Shown here one piece after another: positions 15,210 through 24,419 of a stretch of 40,073 nt of DNA. The number at the start of each line of letters is the position of its first letter. Position 1 is the stretch's first letter. Below the pieces are notes generated by a model. The model saw only the letters and a program-made list of their open reading frames with translations. It was not told the DNA's origin and ran no database searches. The translations under genes and the position numbers were made by a program. The stretch covers positions 1 to 40,073 of the forward strand of contig VBKJ01000199.1 of the NCBI GenBank assembly GCA_005879795.1, given 5' to 3'. Source of the DNA: Deltaproteobacteria bacterium. GTDB lineage: Bacteria > Desulfobacterota > Binatia > DP-6.

Positions 15210-16247
15210 CTACTTCGTGCCCTTCTTCTCGAGCGCCTTCACCTTCTGGTACTTGCGGTAATCGTAGCCGGTGGCCATCGCCATGAGGAGCCCCTCCATC
15301 CCGCCGTCGCGCTCGCGGCGCAGGATGCGGAGCCGCTCGTAGAACTCGCGGAAGTCCTTGTTGACGCGCACGTGGTCCTCGACCGGGTTCAGGAAGAAGT
15401 CGCGCAGCCGCGTCACCGTGAAGCGGAGGGCCGAGAAGCGGAGCTCGTTCGGGAACGCGTCCCACTCGGCGAGCGAGAGCGCGCGCAGGCTCTCGTAGCC
15501 CGCGATGAGCGCCTCGAAGCGCTTCAAGTCGTACTCCTCGCCCTGGAAGCAGAGCGCGTTCACCGCGGTGGCGAGGTCGAAGATGAACTTGCCGCGCGAC
15601 GCCGCCTCGAAGTCGAGCACGGCGACGATCTTGTCGCCCTTCACGATCAGGTTGTCGTGGAAGAGGTCGCCGTGGATGATGCCCTTGGGCAGCTTCGTCT
15701 CGAGGTAGTTCTGCAGGTAGTCGACCTCGTCGTCGAGCGTGCGCACGATGCGCTTGAAGTACGAGGGCAGCCGCCCCCGCACCTCGCCGTAGAGGCCGGC
15801 GACCCGCTCGAAGCTGAAGCGGTTCTCGATCCCCTTCTTGTAGCTCTTGCCGATCGTGTGCAGGTCGGCGAGCGCGCGTCCGATGTTCTCGAGCTGCCCC
15901 GCCGTGATGCGCTCGGGGCGGAGCACGTGGCCGTCGTACCAGCGGTAGACCGAGAGGCACTTGCCCCCCGCCTCGCGGTAGTGGCGCCCCTTGCGGTCGG
16001 CGAGCGGCTGGGGGCACGGGAAACCATGTTTGCGGAGAAAGAGGAGGAGGTCGAGCTCGCGCTTCACCTCGAGCTCGCCTTTCACCTCGTCGACGCGCAC
16101 GAGATGCTTTCCACGCGCCGTCTCGAGGAGATAGGTGGTGTTGACGGAGCCGGCGGCGAGGCCCTGCGCGGCGAGCAGCTTGACGAGGCCGTAGTCCTCG
16201 ACGATCTCGGCGAGCTCCCGTTTGTCGACCACGGTGTAAACGGCCAT
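15210..16247 (-). CDS. APH-family phosphotransferase, probable homoserine kinase type II
   Basis: A 345-residue kinase of the aminoglycoside-phosphotransferase fold. His192-Gly-Asp194 with Asn199 ('IHGDLFHDNL') is the catalytic loop and Asp212 in 'AVLDFEAA' the metal ligand. The 'GLAAGSVNTTYLLETARGKHLVRV' opening and 'FPCPQPLADRKG' segment are characteristic of the type II ThrB homoserine kinases. Choline- or hydroxylysine-kinase relatives are possible. The next genes are metF and folE, so a role in threonine/methionine supply is plausible. The ATG at 16247 follows a GGGAGG-rich leader; an ATG 54 bases upstream is at or before the predicted transcription start. Confidence 0.72.
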   Translation of the reverse strand: MAVYTVVDKRELAEIVEDYGLVKLLAAQGLAAGSVNTTYLLETARGKHLVRVDEVKGELEVKRELDLLLFLRKHGFPCPQPLADRKGRHYREAGGKCLSVYRWYDGHVLRPERITAGQLENIGRALADLHTIGKSYKKGIENRFSFERVAGLYGEVRGRLPSYFKRIVRTLDDEVDYLQNYLETKLPKGIIHGDLFHDNLIVKGDKIVAVLDFEAASRGKFIFDLATAVNALCFQGEEYDLKRFEALIAGYESLRALSLAEWDAFPNELRFSALRFTVTRLRDFFLNPVEDHVRVNKDFREFYERLRILRRERDGGMEGLLMAMATGYDYRKYQKVKALEKKGTK

Positions 16248-16297
16248 CTCCTCCCGCCTCCCTAACTCGCCGGATTCCCGTCCAAAAAGCCCGGGCG

Positions 16298-16326
16298 ACA
16301 CTATCGTTGCAGCCCCCGGATGTCAA
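16298..16326 (-). promoter_or_regulatory. Promoter of the kinase-metF-folE operon
   Basis: Minus strand: perfect TTGACA (16326-16321), 17-base spacer, TAGTGT (16303-16298). The transcript would start near 16291 with a leader of about 45 bases before the ATG at 16247. Confidence 0.55.
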
Positions 16327-16357
16327 GATGAAATTCTGGTTTGCTCGTGGAAAGTCC

Positions 16358-16386
16358 TTTACCCGCCCGGGTTTGGAGCCTATAAG
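16358..16386 (+). promoter_or_regulatory. Promoter of the VIT-family transporter gene
   Basis: TTTACC (16358-16363), 17-base spacer, TATAAG (16381-16386): four and five of six consensus bases. Start near 16393, 18 bases before the ATG. It lies back to back with the promoter of the kinase-metF operon. Confidence 0.55.
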
Positions 16387-16410
16387 GGCCGCGTCCCGGA
16401 GGGTGAGCCG

Positions 16411-17178
16411 ATGGCGTCCATGCCCGAGGAAAGGCGGGCCTCCCCGCCTCCGGTCACCTGGCTCGCCGAGCCCCTGAAGCGCTTCCACGACGAGGCCTGG
16501 CACACGCCCCAGGGCCGCCTCGTGCGCGAGATCATCTTCGGGCTGAACGACGGGGTGATCTCGACGGTCGGCTTCCTGGCTGGCGTGACCGCCACCCTGG
16601 GCGACGTGCGGACCATCGCCCTCGGCGGCATCGCGGCGGCCATCGCCGGGGCGGTCGCCATGGGGGTCGGGGCCTTCGTGTCCTCCAAGTCCCAGCGCGC
16701 CTTCTTCCAGGCCGAGATCGCCCGCGAGGCCTGGGAGATCGAGAACATGCCCGAGCACGAGCGCCAGGAGATCCGGGAGATCTACCAGAAGCTCGGCTTC
16801 AGCCCCGACGAGGTCGACATCATCGTCCGGCGGGTCACCTCGAGCCCGGAGCTCTGGCTGCGGGTCATGTCGCGCGAGGAGCTGGGCCTGGCCGAGGAGG
16901 TGTTCGACTCGCCGATCCGCGTGGGCCTGGTGACGAGCCTCGCCTACCAGCTGGGCGCCTTCCTGCTCCTCGTCCCGTACGCGTTCGCGGCGACCCCGCG
17001 CCGGGCCTTCGCCGCCGCGGCGGTCATTGCGGTGGTGACCCTGCTCGCCACCGGCGCCGGCAAGACGTGGGTCACCAGGGAGCCGCCCGTGCGGGCCGCG
17101 CTCGAGCTGGCGGGCCTGGGTATCCTCGCATGCGTGATCGGGCTCGTGCTGGGGTGGGTGGTGGGGGTAGCGGTGTAG
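16411..17178 (+). CDS. VIT1/CCC1-family iron/manganese transporter-like membrane protein
   Basis: A 255-residue membrane protein. The first helix region 'REIIFGLNDGVISTVGFLAGV' with its GLNDG is the signature of the vacuolar iron transporter family. A second helix (IALGGIAAAIAGAVAMGVGAFVSSKSQ) follows; a charged cytoplasmic stretch at about 95-160 with many Glu ('EIAREAWEIENMPEHERQEI') corresponds to the metal-binding domain, and three hydrophobic helices end the protein. Family members move Fe2+ or Mn2+ out of the cytoplasm; direction and metal are inferred. GGAGGG precedes the ATG and a good promoter lies upstream. No Fur-like site was recognised. Confidence 0.85.
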   Translation: MASMPEERRASPPPVTWLAEPLKRFHDEAWHTPQGRLVREIIFGLNDGVISTVGFLAGVTATLGDVRTIALGGIAAAIAGAVAMGVGAFVSSKSQRAFFQAEIAREAWEIENMPEHERQEIREIYQKLGFSPDEVDIIVRRVTSSPELWLRVMSREELGLAEEVFDSPIRVGLVTSLAYQLGAFLLLVPYAFAATPRRAFAAAAVIAVVTLLATGAGKTWVTREPPVRAALELAGLGILACVIGLVLGWVVGVAV

Positions 17179-17201
17179 GGGGGTCTTGGGTACCGCAGGC
17201 G

Positions 17202-17870
17202 ATGAAGCGAGGCACCCCCCTGAAGACCGCGGTCATTCTCGTGCCACTTCTGGTGGCACTCGTGCTCGTCATTCGGTGGGCGTTCAGACGCTCCCTCGTG
17301 CCGGAGTCGCTATTCCGCGTGAGCGTCACTGATCGTGAGATCGTGGCGACCGATCCCGCCGGCGAGGAGCGCCGCGTTGCCTGGTCTGGTCTGACGAGGG
17401 TGGAGATTCGCACAACCGACAAGGGCCCATGGGAACCGGATGTGTTCTTGGTCTTCTACGCGCACTCCGTCACTCCCAGTCTTGTCCTTCCACAGGGTGC
17501 CACGGGCGACGACCGACTGCTGGAAGCCCTTGGGACGCGTCTGCCAGGTTTTCGAAGAAACCGAAAGCCCGGTTCCCGAAGCCCCGCCCGCGAATCGTCG
17601 TGGATTGCAGCGCGTAGGCAAATCGCCGTCCCGGCCCGTGCTTGGAGCGCGGACGGCCGTCGCGCCCCGCCCACCGCACCTACGCCGAGGCCCTCACCCC
17701 AATCTGCGGGCACCAGCGCAGCACCGGGCACACGCTGCAGCGCGGCTTCCGCGCCACGCACACGCGCCGCCCGTGATGGATCAGGCGGTGCGCGAACGCG
17801 GTCCACTCCTTCGGCGGGAGGAGCGCCTGCAGGTCGCGCTCGATCTTGTCGGGGTCGTCTTCCACGGTGA
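17202..17870 (+). CDS. Membrane-anchored unknown protein, C-terminal frame suspect
   Basis: Starts MKRGTPLK at 17202. Residues 8-27 are one membrane helix (AVILVPLLVALVLVIRW). Residues about 36-110 form a strand-rich domain with 'ATDPAGEERRVAWSGLTRVEI', 'TTDKGPWEPDVFLVFYAH' and 'LLEALGTRLPGF'. In small proteins of this type that I recall, 'LPGF' is followed by an acidic/aromatic end of about 20 residues. Here the frame instead turns Arg/Pro/Ser-rich after about residue 116 (base 17550) and runs 110 residues, the last 64 opposite the nth gene. A frameshift near 17550 or a lost stop would explain it. Base use in 17202-17600 is less GC-extreme than the neighbours. Confidence 0.45.
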   Translation: MKRGTPLKTAVILVPLLVALVLVIRWAFRRSLVPESLFRVSVTDREIVATDPAGEERRVAWSGLTRVEIRTTDKGPWEPDVFLVFYAHSVTPSLVLPQGATGDDRLLEALGTRLPGFRRNRKPGSRSPARESSWIAARRQIAVPARAWSADGRRAPPTAPTPRPSPQSAGTSAAPGTRCSAASAPRTRAARDGSGGARTRSTPSAGGAPAGRARSCRGRLPR

Positions 17871-18369
17871 GCCCGAGGCGGTTCGCCAGCCGGCGGACGT
17901 GCGTGTCGACGAAGATCGCGGGCTTCCCGAACGCGGTGCCGAGGACGACGTTCGCCGTCTTGCGCCCGATGCCGGGCAGCTCGGTGAGCGCCTCCATCGA
18001 ATCGGGCACCTGGCCGCCGTGCCGCTCCGCGACGGCACGCGCGGTTGCCTGGATGGACTTCGTCTTCTGGCGGAAGAAGCCGGTGCGCTTGATGAGCTGC
18101 TCGACGCGCACCGAAGGCGCCGCGGCGAGCGCGGCCGGCGACGGGAACTCGGCGAAGAGCACGGGCGTCACCTGGTTCACCATCGCGTCGGTGCACTGCG
18201 CCGAGAGGATGGTCGCCACCACCAGCTCCCACGGGGTCCGGTAGTGGAGCGCGCACCACGCGTCGGGGTAGGCGCGGGCGAGCGCACGCGCGATGGCGCG
18301 CGCACGCGCCTTGCGGGCCGTCGTGCTCTCGCGCGCGACGTCGAGACGGCGCGCCGGCGCGCGCTTCAC
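17680..18369 (-). CDS. nth: Endonuclease III
   Basis: A 229-residue DNA glycosylase/AP lyase for oxidised pyrimidines. Helix-hairpin-helix 'LPGIGRKTANVVL' contains catalytic Lys137; Asp155 lies in 'VDTHVRR'; the iron-sulfur cluster ligands are C204-x6-C211-x2-C214-x5-C220. The start is a GTG overlapping the glpD stop (GTGA), so it is translationally coupled to glpD, an unusual partner for a repair gene. The extra 20 basic N-terminal residues may be partly artefact if translation starts later. Confidence 0.95.
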   Translation of the reverse strand: MKRAPARRLDVARESTTARKARARAIARALARAYPDAWCALHYRTPWELVVATILSAQCTDAMVNQVTPVLFAEFPSPAALAAAPSVRVEQLIKRTGFFRQKTKSIQATARAVAERHGGQVPDSMEALTELPGIGRKTANVVLGTAFGKPAIFVDTHVRRLANRLGLTVEDDPDKIERDLQALLPPKEWTAFAHRLIHHGRRVCVARKPRCSVCPVLRWCPQIGVRASA

Positions 18370-20027
18370 CGCCACCGGCGGCGCACGGCCTCGGCGGCCT
18401 CGGCGTACTGGCGCGCGGCCGCGCGCGAGGCCTCCGCGTCCCAGCCGAGCGGGCGCGCCATGAGCGCAGCCACGTCGTCGGCCGCCGTGGCGCCCGCGCT
18501 CGCATCGCGCAGCGCGACCTGGGTGCGGCGGCGCATGACGTCCTCGAGCGTGAGGGCCCACTCGCGCTCGACCGCCTCCACCACCTCGGCGCGCGGGTCC
18601 GGGAGGCCGGCGACGATCGGCTCGCCCAGGCGCTGATCGCGCGCGACCAGCTCCAGCACCTCGTCGAGCCGGGTGCCGTAGCGGCCGGCCAGATGGTCGA
18701 TCACGGCGGGCGCCACCCCGTGGCCGTCGCGCGAGAGCGCCGCCCCGGCGAGCGTGGTCGGCGGCGCGGCGCCGCCCGGCAGCGGCACCTCGCCGGTGCG
18801 GGAGGGCCGGAAGCGGCGCCGATCGCCCGCGGCGCGGAGCGCGTCGACGACGCGATCGACCACCGTCCTCGCCACCAGCCGGTAGGTGGTGAGCTTGCCG
18901 CCCGCGATCGAGACGAGCCCCGAGGCGGAGGTGAAGACCTCCTCCTCGCGCGACACGGCGGAGGGCGACATCGTCGCCTTGCCGCGCGGCGCGATCAGGG
19001 GCCGGAGGCCCGCGAACGCGCTCACCACGTCGCCGGACGCGAGGCGCGCCGCGGGGAAGTAGTGGTTCACCGTGTCGAGCAGGTAGGCGACGTCCGAGGG
19101 CTCGACCGTGGGCGGCACGTCGGGCCCGCCGGGGTGGTCGGTATCCGTCGTGCCGACGAGCGTGTGCGCGCCCCAGGGGATGACGAACATCACCCGGCGG
19201 TCGGCGACCGCATTGAGCACGACCGCGGCGCGGTTCCCGACCCGCTCGCGGGGCACCACCACGTGCACGCCCTTGGTGAGCCGGAGCCGCGGGGGCGTCT
19301 CGGGCACGTCCAGCGCGGCCACCCGATCGACCCACGGCCCGGCCGCATTCACCACCACCCGTGCGCGCGCGATCACCTCACCGCTGCCGAGCCGATCGAC
19401 GACGCGCGCGCCGGCGATCCGCCCGCCCTCCTTCACGAAGCCGGCGACCTCGGCGTAGGAGACGATGAGCGCGCCCTCGGCGGCGGCGGACAGCGCGGTC
19501 TCGAGCACGAGGCGCGCATCGTCGGTGCGGCAGTCCCAGTACTGGCCCGCGCCGCAGAGCCCGTCGCGCAGGAGCGCCGGCTCGGCCTCGGCAACCGCCC
19601 TCGGCGAGAGCATGCGATGCCGGCGCACGTTCCAGAAGCCGGCGAGGAGATCGTACGCCCAGAGACCGGCCGCGAGCTTGAGGGGCCCGAGCGGCCCGCC
19701 CCGGTAGAGCGGGAAGACGAACTCCTGCGGCCGCACGAGGTGCGGGGCGAGGCGTTGCAGGCGCTCGCGCTCGCGCACCGCCTCGAGCACGAGGCGCAGG
19801 TCGCCCTGCTCCAGGTAGCGGAGCCCGCCGTGGATCAGCTTCGACGACCGGCTCGAGGTGCCCGAGGCGAGGTCGCCGCGCTCGACGAGCCCCACCCGGA
19901 GCCCGCGCATCGCCGCGTCGCGCGCGATGCCGGCGCCATTGATGCCGCCGCCCACCACGAGCAGGTCGAGCGTCTCGCGGGCAAGCGCGGCGAGCGCGGC
20001 ACGTCGCCGGGCGAGAGCGTTCGCCAT
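18366..20027 (-). CDS. glpD: Aerobic glycerol-3-phosphate dehydrogenase
   Basis: A 553-residue FAD enzyme that oxidises sn-glycerol 3-phosphate to dihydroxyacetone phosphate and passes electrons to quinone at the inner membrane. The N-terminal 'VVGGGINGAGIARD' (24-37) binds FAD; 'GTSSRSSKLIHGGLRYLE' and 'PQEFVFPLY' are family signatures, and the C-terminal domain (about 390-540) is the GlpD-type helical cap. It lies 59 bases after the isocitrate dehydrogenase gene on the same strand. No glycerol kinase or facilitator is in the window; lipid turnover could supply the substrate. Confidence 0.95.
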   Translation of the reverse strand: MANALARRRAALAALARETLDLLVVGGGINGAGIARDAAMRGLRVGLVERGDLASGTSSRSSKLIHGGLRYLEQGDLRLVLEAVRERERLQRLAPHLVRPQEFVFPLYRGGPLGPLKLAAGLWAYDLLAGFWNVRRHRMLSPRAVAEAEPALLRDGLCGAGQYWDCRTDDARLVLETALSAAAEGALIVSYAEVAGFVKEGGRIAGARVVDRLGSGEVIARARVVVNAAGPWVDRVAALDVPETPPRLRLTKGVHVVVPRERVGNRAAVVLNAVADRRVMFVIPWGAHTLVGTTDTDHPGGPDVPPTVEPSDVAYLLDTVNHYFPAARLASGDVVSAFAGLRPLIAPRGKATMSPSAVSREEEVFTSASGLVSIAGGKLTTYRLVARTVVDRVVDALRAAGDRRRFRPSRTGEVPLPGGAAPPTTLAGAALSRDGHGVAPAVIDHLAGRYGTRLDEVLELVARDQRLGEPIVAGLPDPRAEVVEAVEREWALTLEDVMRRRTQVALRDASAGATAADDVAALMARPLGWDAEASRAAARQYAEAAEAVRRRWR

Positions 20028-20086
20028 GGCTCGAATTCTATACCTCGGTCGCGCCCCGTGTCACGGCGCGTCACCAAGAGCCGGCG

Positions 20087-21108
<1,022 letters not shown>

Positions 21109-21112
<4 letters not shown>

Positions 21113-21861
21113 GGGATGCCGAGCACCTTGTGGAGCTGCGGGAGGACCCGCACGTCGGGATGGACGCGGCTCGCGAGCGCGTGCAGGCGCTCGAGCGTGC
21201 CCGCGCCGATGGTGAGCCGCGGCGTCGTGGGCTCGGTGAGCGGGGTCAGGAAGAGCGGCGCGCCCGGCGCGGTCTCGGCGACCAGCCGCGCCCCGCGCTC
21301 CACCTCCTCCGGCACCGTCCCCTCGTCGACCGGCATCTTCACGTACACCTCGCGGCCCGCGGCGACGGCCGCCCGCAGGCAGCCCTCGTGCTCGTCCCAA
21401 CGCGCGCGCTCGCCCGTGTTGCTCGGGCACTTTACGTCGAAGCTCACGATCGCCACCCAGGGGAGCACGCGCCCGAGCCGCACGGGCAGGATGCCCGCCG
21501 TCTCGAGCAGCACGGGGAGCGTGCCCGTGCGGAGCGCGAGCCAGGCGGCCAGGAAGTCCGCCTGCGCCAGCGGCTCGCCCCCCGTCACGGCGAGCGCATG
21601 CAGCGGCGGCGCGGCGGCGGCGAGCGCCCTCACCTCGGCGTCGAGCGCGGCGGGCGAGAAGGGGTTCGCCCGGCGGCGCATGCCGTCGGGACCGAGGATG
21701 CGGCACTCGGCGACCGGGACCAGGCTCTCCGGCTCGTCGCAGTAGCGGCAGCGGAGTGGGCAGCCCCCGAGGCGCACGAAGAGCTGCCGGCGACCCGCGT
21801 GCAGGCCCTCGCCCTGGAAGGAGACGAACAGTTCCGAGACGTTGCCGGCGTCGGCGCCCAT
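21109..21861 (-). CDS. queE: 7-carboxy-7-deazaguanine synthase (radical SAM)
   Basis: A 250-residue radical SAM enzyme of queuosine (7-deazaguanine) synthesis. The cluster motif is C34-x3-C38-x2-C41 ('GCPLRCRYCD'); 'SFQGEGLHAGRRQLFVRLGGC' is the QueE N-terminal signature and 'VTGGEPL' the SAM-binding strand. The enzyme contracts 6-carboxytetrahydropterin to the deazapurine. queC, queD and queF are not present here, so the pathway is split. It starts 12 bases after the glycerate kinase stop. Confidence 0.92.
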
Positions 21862-21873
21862 GCGCCGGCCCCC

Positions 21874-23199
21874 TTAGCACGCGGCGCGGAGCGCCACCAC
21901 CAGATCGGCGACGTTCGTGCCCGTGGGCCCGGTGCGGAGGAGATCCCCGGTCGCGTCGAGGAGCGGATGGCTGTCGGTCGCCGCGAGGGCCGCCGCGGGG
22001 TCGAGGCCGCGCGCCCGCGCGCGCGCGACGGTCCCCCCGTCGACGCACGCCCCGGCCGCGTCGGTCGGCCCATCGACCCCGTCGGTGCCGGCGGCGAGGA
22101 GGACGCACGGCTCGCCCTCGAGCGCCACGGCTGCGGCGAGCGCGAGCTGCTGCGCGCGCCCGCCGCGCCCGCCCGGGCGGACGCGCACCGTGGTCTCGCC
22201 CCCCGCGACGAGGGCGAAGGCCCCCGCGCGCGCCGCGCACAGGCGCGCGGCCAGCACCTGCCCCGCCCGGGCCGCGTCTCCTGCGAGCGGCTCGGGAACG
22301 ACCTCGGCCGCGTAGCCGCGCGCGGCGGCCGCGGCCGCCGCGGCGGCCACCGCCTCGTGGTTCCCGCCGACGACGACCGTCGCCGCGCGCGCCAGGGCGG
22401 AGTCGCCAGGCTTCACGGTCTCCGGGGCGGCGCCCGCCGCGCCGCGCTCCAGGTGGGCGCGTACCGCCACGGGCACGTCCTCCGGCGCGAGGTACCGCGC
22501 CAGGACCGCCGCCGCATCCCGGAACGTGCTCGGGTCGCCGACGGTGGGGCCGGAGGCGATGGTCGCCGGGTCGTCGCCCACCACGTCCGAGAGGACGAGG
22601 GTCCAGAGACCGCCCGCCCGCGCCGCCTGACGCGCGAGCCCGCCGCCCTTGACGCGCGAGCAGTGCTTGCGCACGACGTTCACGTCGGTGATGTCCGCGC
22701 CGCTCGCGAGGAGTCGTGCGGCAAGGGCCTGCTTGTCATCGAGCGTGAGTCCCGCCGCGGGCGCCACCAGGAGGGACGAGGCGCCGCCGGAGAGGACGAC
22801 CAGCACGAGCGTCCCCGCGTCGGCCGCAGCGACCGCCGCGAGCAGGCGCGCCGTCGCCGCTGCGCCCGCGCCGTCGGGTACCGGATGCGCTCCGGTCGCG
22901 ACCTCGATCCCCCGGGGGCAGGGTCCGGCGGCCCCGTGCGGGACGATCACGAGGCCGCCCGCGCAGGCATCGCCCAGGACCGCCGCGGCGGCGCGGGCCA
23001 TGGCGAGCCCCGCCTTGCCGGCACCCACCACGAGCACCCGCCCGGCGTGCTCGGCGAGCAGCTCGCCGCCTCGGCCGCGGAGCCGGATTCTGCCGCCGGC
23101 GCGCTCGAGGCCCCTACGGACGAGTATGCCCAGCTCCACGGCTGCCAGCGCGGCCGCGTGGCAGGCGAGCGCGTCGGCGCGCAGCGCGGCCCAGCTCAC
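21874..23199 (-). CDS. Glycerate 2-kinase (MOFRL/DUF4147 family)
   Basis: A 441-residue kinase making 2-phosphoglycerate from glycerate. The N-terminal part has 'VLVVGAGKAGLAMARAAA' and 'VLSGGASSLL'; 'NVVRKHCSRVKGGGLAR' holds the conserved Lys/Arg cluster. The C-terminal MOFRL domain has 'ALVAGGETTVRVRPGGRGGRAQQLALA' and 'TDGVDGPTDAAG'. Glycerate from glyoxylate or serine breakdown could enter central metabolism this way, matching the serine/C1 theme of the window. The start is a GTG; the Yip1-domain gene is divergent 50 bases away. Confidence 0.92.
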   Translation of the reverse strand: MSWAALRADALACHAAALAAVELGILVRRGLERAGGRIRLRGRGGELLAEHAGRVLVVGAGKAGLAMARAAAAVLGDACAGGLVIVPHGAAGPCPRGIEVATGAHPVPDGAGAAATARLLAAVAAADAGTLVLVVLSGGASSLLVAPAAGLTLDDKQALAARLLASGADITDVNVVRKHCSRVKGGGLARQAARAGGLWTLVLSDVVGDDPATIASGPTVGDPSTFRDAAAVLARYLAPEDVPVAVRAHLERGAAGAAPETVKPGDSALARAATVVVGGNHEAVAAAAAAAAARGYAAEVVPEPLAGDAARAGQVLAARLCAARAGAFALVAGGETTVRVRPGGRGGRAQQLALAAAVALEGEPCVLLAAGTDGVDGPTDAAGACVDGGTVARARARGLDPAAALAATDSHPLLDATGDLLRTGPTGTNVADLVVALRAAC

Positions 23200-23249
23200 C
23201 CTCGCGCCTCTGGACGGCCGCAGCGGGCACCCCCTATAAGGAGGGCCGC

Positions 23250-23765
23250 ATGGCGACCACGGAGTCCGAGCCCCGAGCGGGGATCGAGGCCTTTCCCGAG
23301 CTCTGGCAACGCGTGGTCACGGCGCCCCACGGCTTCTTCGCCGACATGCCCCAGACGGGCGGCCTCGGCGAGCCGAGCCTCTTCCTCGCCCTCTGCGCTG
23401 CGATCAATGCGGTCGGCCATCTCCTCTTCGCCGCCGGGCTGCGCGGCATGATCGGGAGCTTCGTCGGCCAGATGGTCGCGGCGTTCGTCCTTGCGGCGCT
23501 GCTCGTGGTGGTGGCGCAGAACCTGTTCGAGGGCCGCGCCGGCTACGAGCCCACCTTCCGGGTGGTGGCGTACGCCTGGGCTCCCCTGGTGGTCGCCTGG
23601 CTGCCCTTCGTGGGCAGCCTCGCCCTCGTTTACTCCGCCTACCTGATGCTGCGCGGCCTCGAGCGCATCCAGGCCCAGGACACCACCCGCGCCGCCCTCA
23701 CCCTCGTCGTCTCCCTCGGCATCCTCTGGATCCTCGGCCGCGCCGGCCGCCCCATAGGCCTCTAG
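23250..23765 (+). CDS. Yip1-domain membrane protein
   Basis: A 171-residue protein with a polar N-terminus of about 40 residues (LWQRVVTAPHGFFADMP, the usual Yip1 entry segment) and about four hydrophobic helices, including 'AAFVLAALLVVVAQ' and 'TLVVSLGILWILG'. 'YEPTFRVVAYAWAPLVVAWLPFVG' is the conserved middle of bacterial Yip1 proteins. Their function is not established. AAGGAGG lies just upstream of the ATG. The TAG stop forms part of a large palindrome (23762-23947) shared with the convergent traR-like gene. Confidence 0.85.
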   Translation: MATTESEPRAGIEAFPELWQRVVTAPHGFFADMPQTGGLGEPSLFLALCAAINAVGHLLFAAGLRGMIGSFVGQMVAAFVLAALLVVVAQNLFEGRAGYEPTFRVVAYAWAPLVVAWLPFVGSLALVYSAYLMLRGLERIQAQDTTRAALTLVVSLGILWILGRAGRPIGL

Positions 23766-23947
23766 CCGAGCGGGGCGCGGCCCGTTGCGTGCGCCGCGGC
23801 CCGGCGCGGGGGCGGGGCCGCCCTCGCAGCGCCTCTGCGCCGGCACGCCCGCGCAGTCGGGGTTGCTCGCGGGGCCGGCGCAGCCGAAGCGGAGAGGGCG
23901 GCTCCGCTCCCGCGCCGCGCCCAACGCAAGCGGCCGCGCCCCGCTAG
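23762..23947. repeat. Large GC-rich imperfect palindrome bounded by CTAG
   Basis: The left arm (23768-23825) matches the reverse complement of the right arm (23894-23947) in long blocks, including 14 bp at the outer end, TTGCGT, CGGCGCGGG and GCCGCCCTC. Inside, 23835-23844 pairs perfectly with 23874-23883. Both ends carry CTAG, which supplies the TAG stops of the two convergent genes. It may be a two-way transcription-end structure or an inserted element. Confidence 0.7.
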
Positions 23948-24369
23948 CTCCCCTCTTCGTCGCTCTCGCTCGTCGCCAGGCGCCGGTAGGTCCGGTCCTC
24001 CTCGAAGCGCTTCATGGTCTTTGCTTCCTTCTCCCGCTCGGCCTGGCAGTTGACGCAGAGCCGGGTGAAGGGCAGTGCCTCGAGCCGCCCCTCGGCGATG
24101 TCGGATTCGCAGCTCTCGCACACGCCGTAGCTGCCGTCGTCGATACGGGCGAGGGCGTCGTCGATCGCCTGCAGCTTGTCGCGGTCGCGGTCGGTCAGGA
24201 TGAGATTGATCTCGCGGTCGCGCGCATCGCTCGCGAGGTCGTAGGTGTCCATGCCCTCGTCCTTGGACTGCTCGCGTCCCTCGTGCAGCTCTGCCTGCAC
24301 GTTGCGGAGCAGCTGGGCCCGCATCTCCTGCAGAGTCTCACGGGCCTTCTTGAGAAACGTCTTGCGCAT
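23944..24369 (-). CDS. DksA/TraR-family zinc-finger protein
   Basis: A 141-residue protein with a long N-terminal helical hairpin (residues 1-78, with 'KLQAIDDALARIDDGSYGVCESC' at the turn into the finger) and a C4 zinc finger: C84-x2-C87-x17-C105-x2-C108. 'GRLEALPFTRLCVNCQ' is the family signature. DksA/TraR proteins bind in the RNA polymerase secondary channel and adjust transcription with ppGpp. A short acidic tail (SESDEEGS) follows. It is downstream of rimO by 50 bases. The start MRKTF at 24369 gives the family's N-terminus; an upstream in-frame start lacks a ribosome site. Confidence 0.9.
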   Translation of the reverse strand: MRKTFLKKARETLQEMRAQLLRNVQAELHEGREQSKDEGMDTYDLASDARDREINLILTDRDRDKLQAIDDALARIDDGSYGVCESCESDIAEGRLEALPFTRLCVNCQAEREKEAKTMKRFEEDRTYRRLATSESDEEGS

Positions 24370-24419
24370 GTGGGCGGCCTCCAAGGGGGCCGGGAATATG
24401 CGCCCGGGGCAGGGACGTG

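Noticed and set aside
23235-23240. TATAAG as a -10 box for the Yip1-domain gene
   Set aside because: It runs into the AGGAGG ribosome site 10 bases before the ATG, so the transcript would begin at the start codon.
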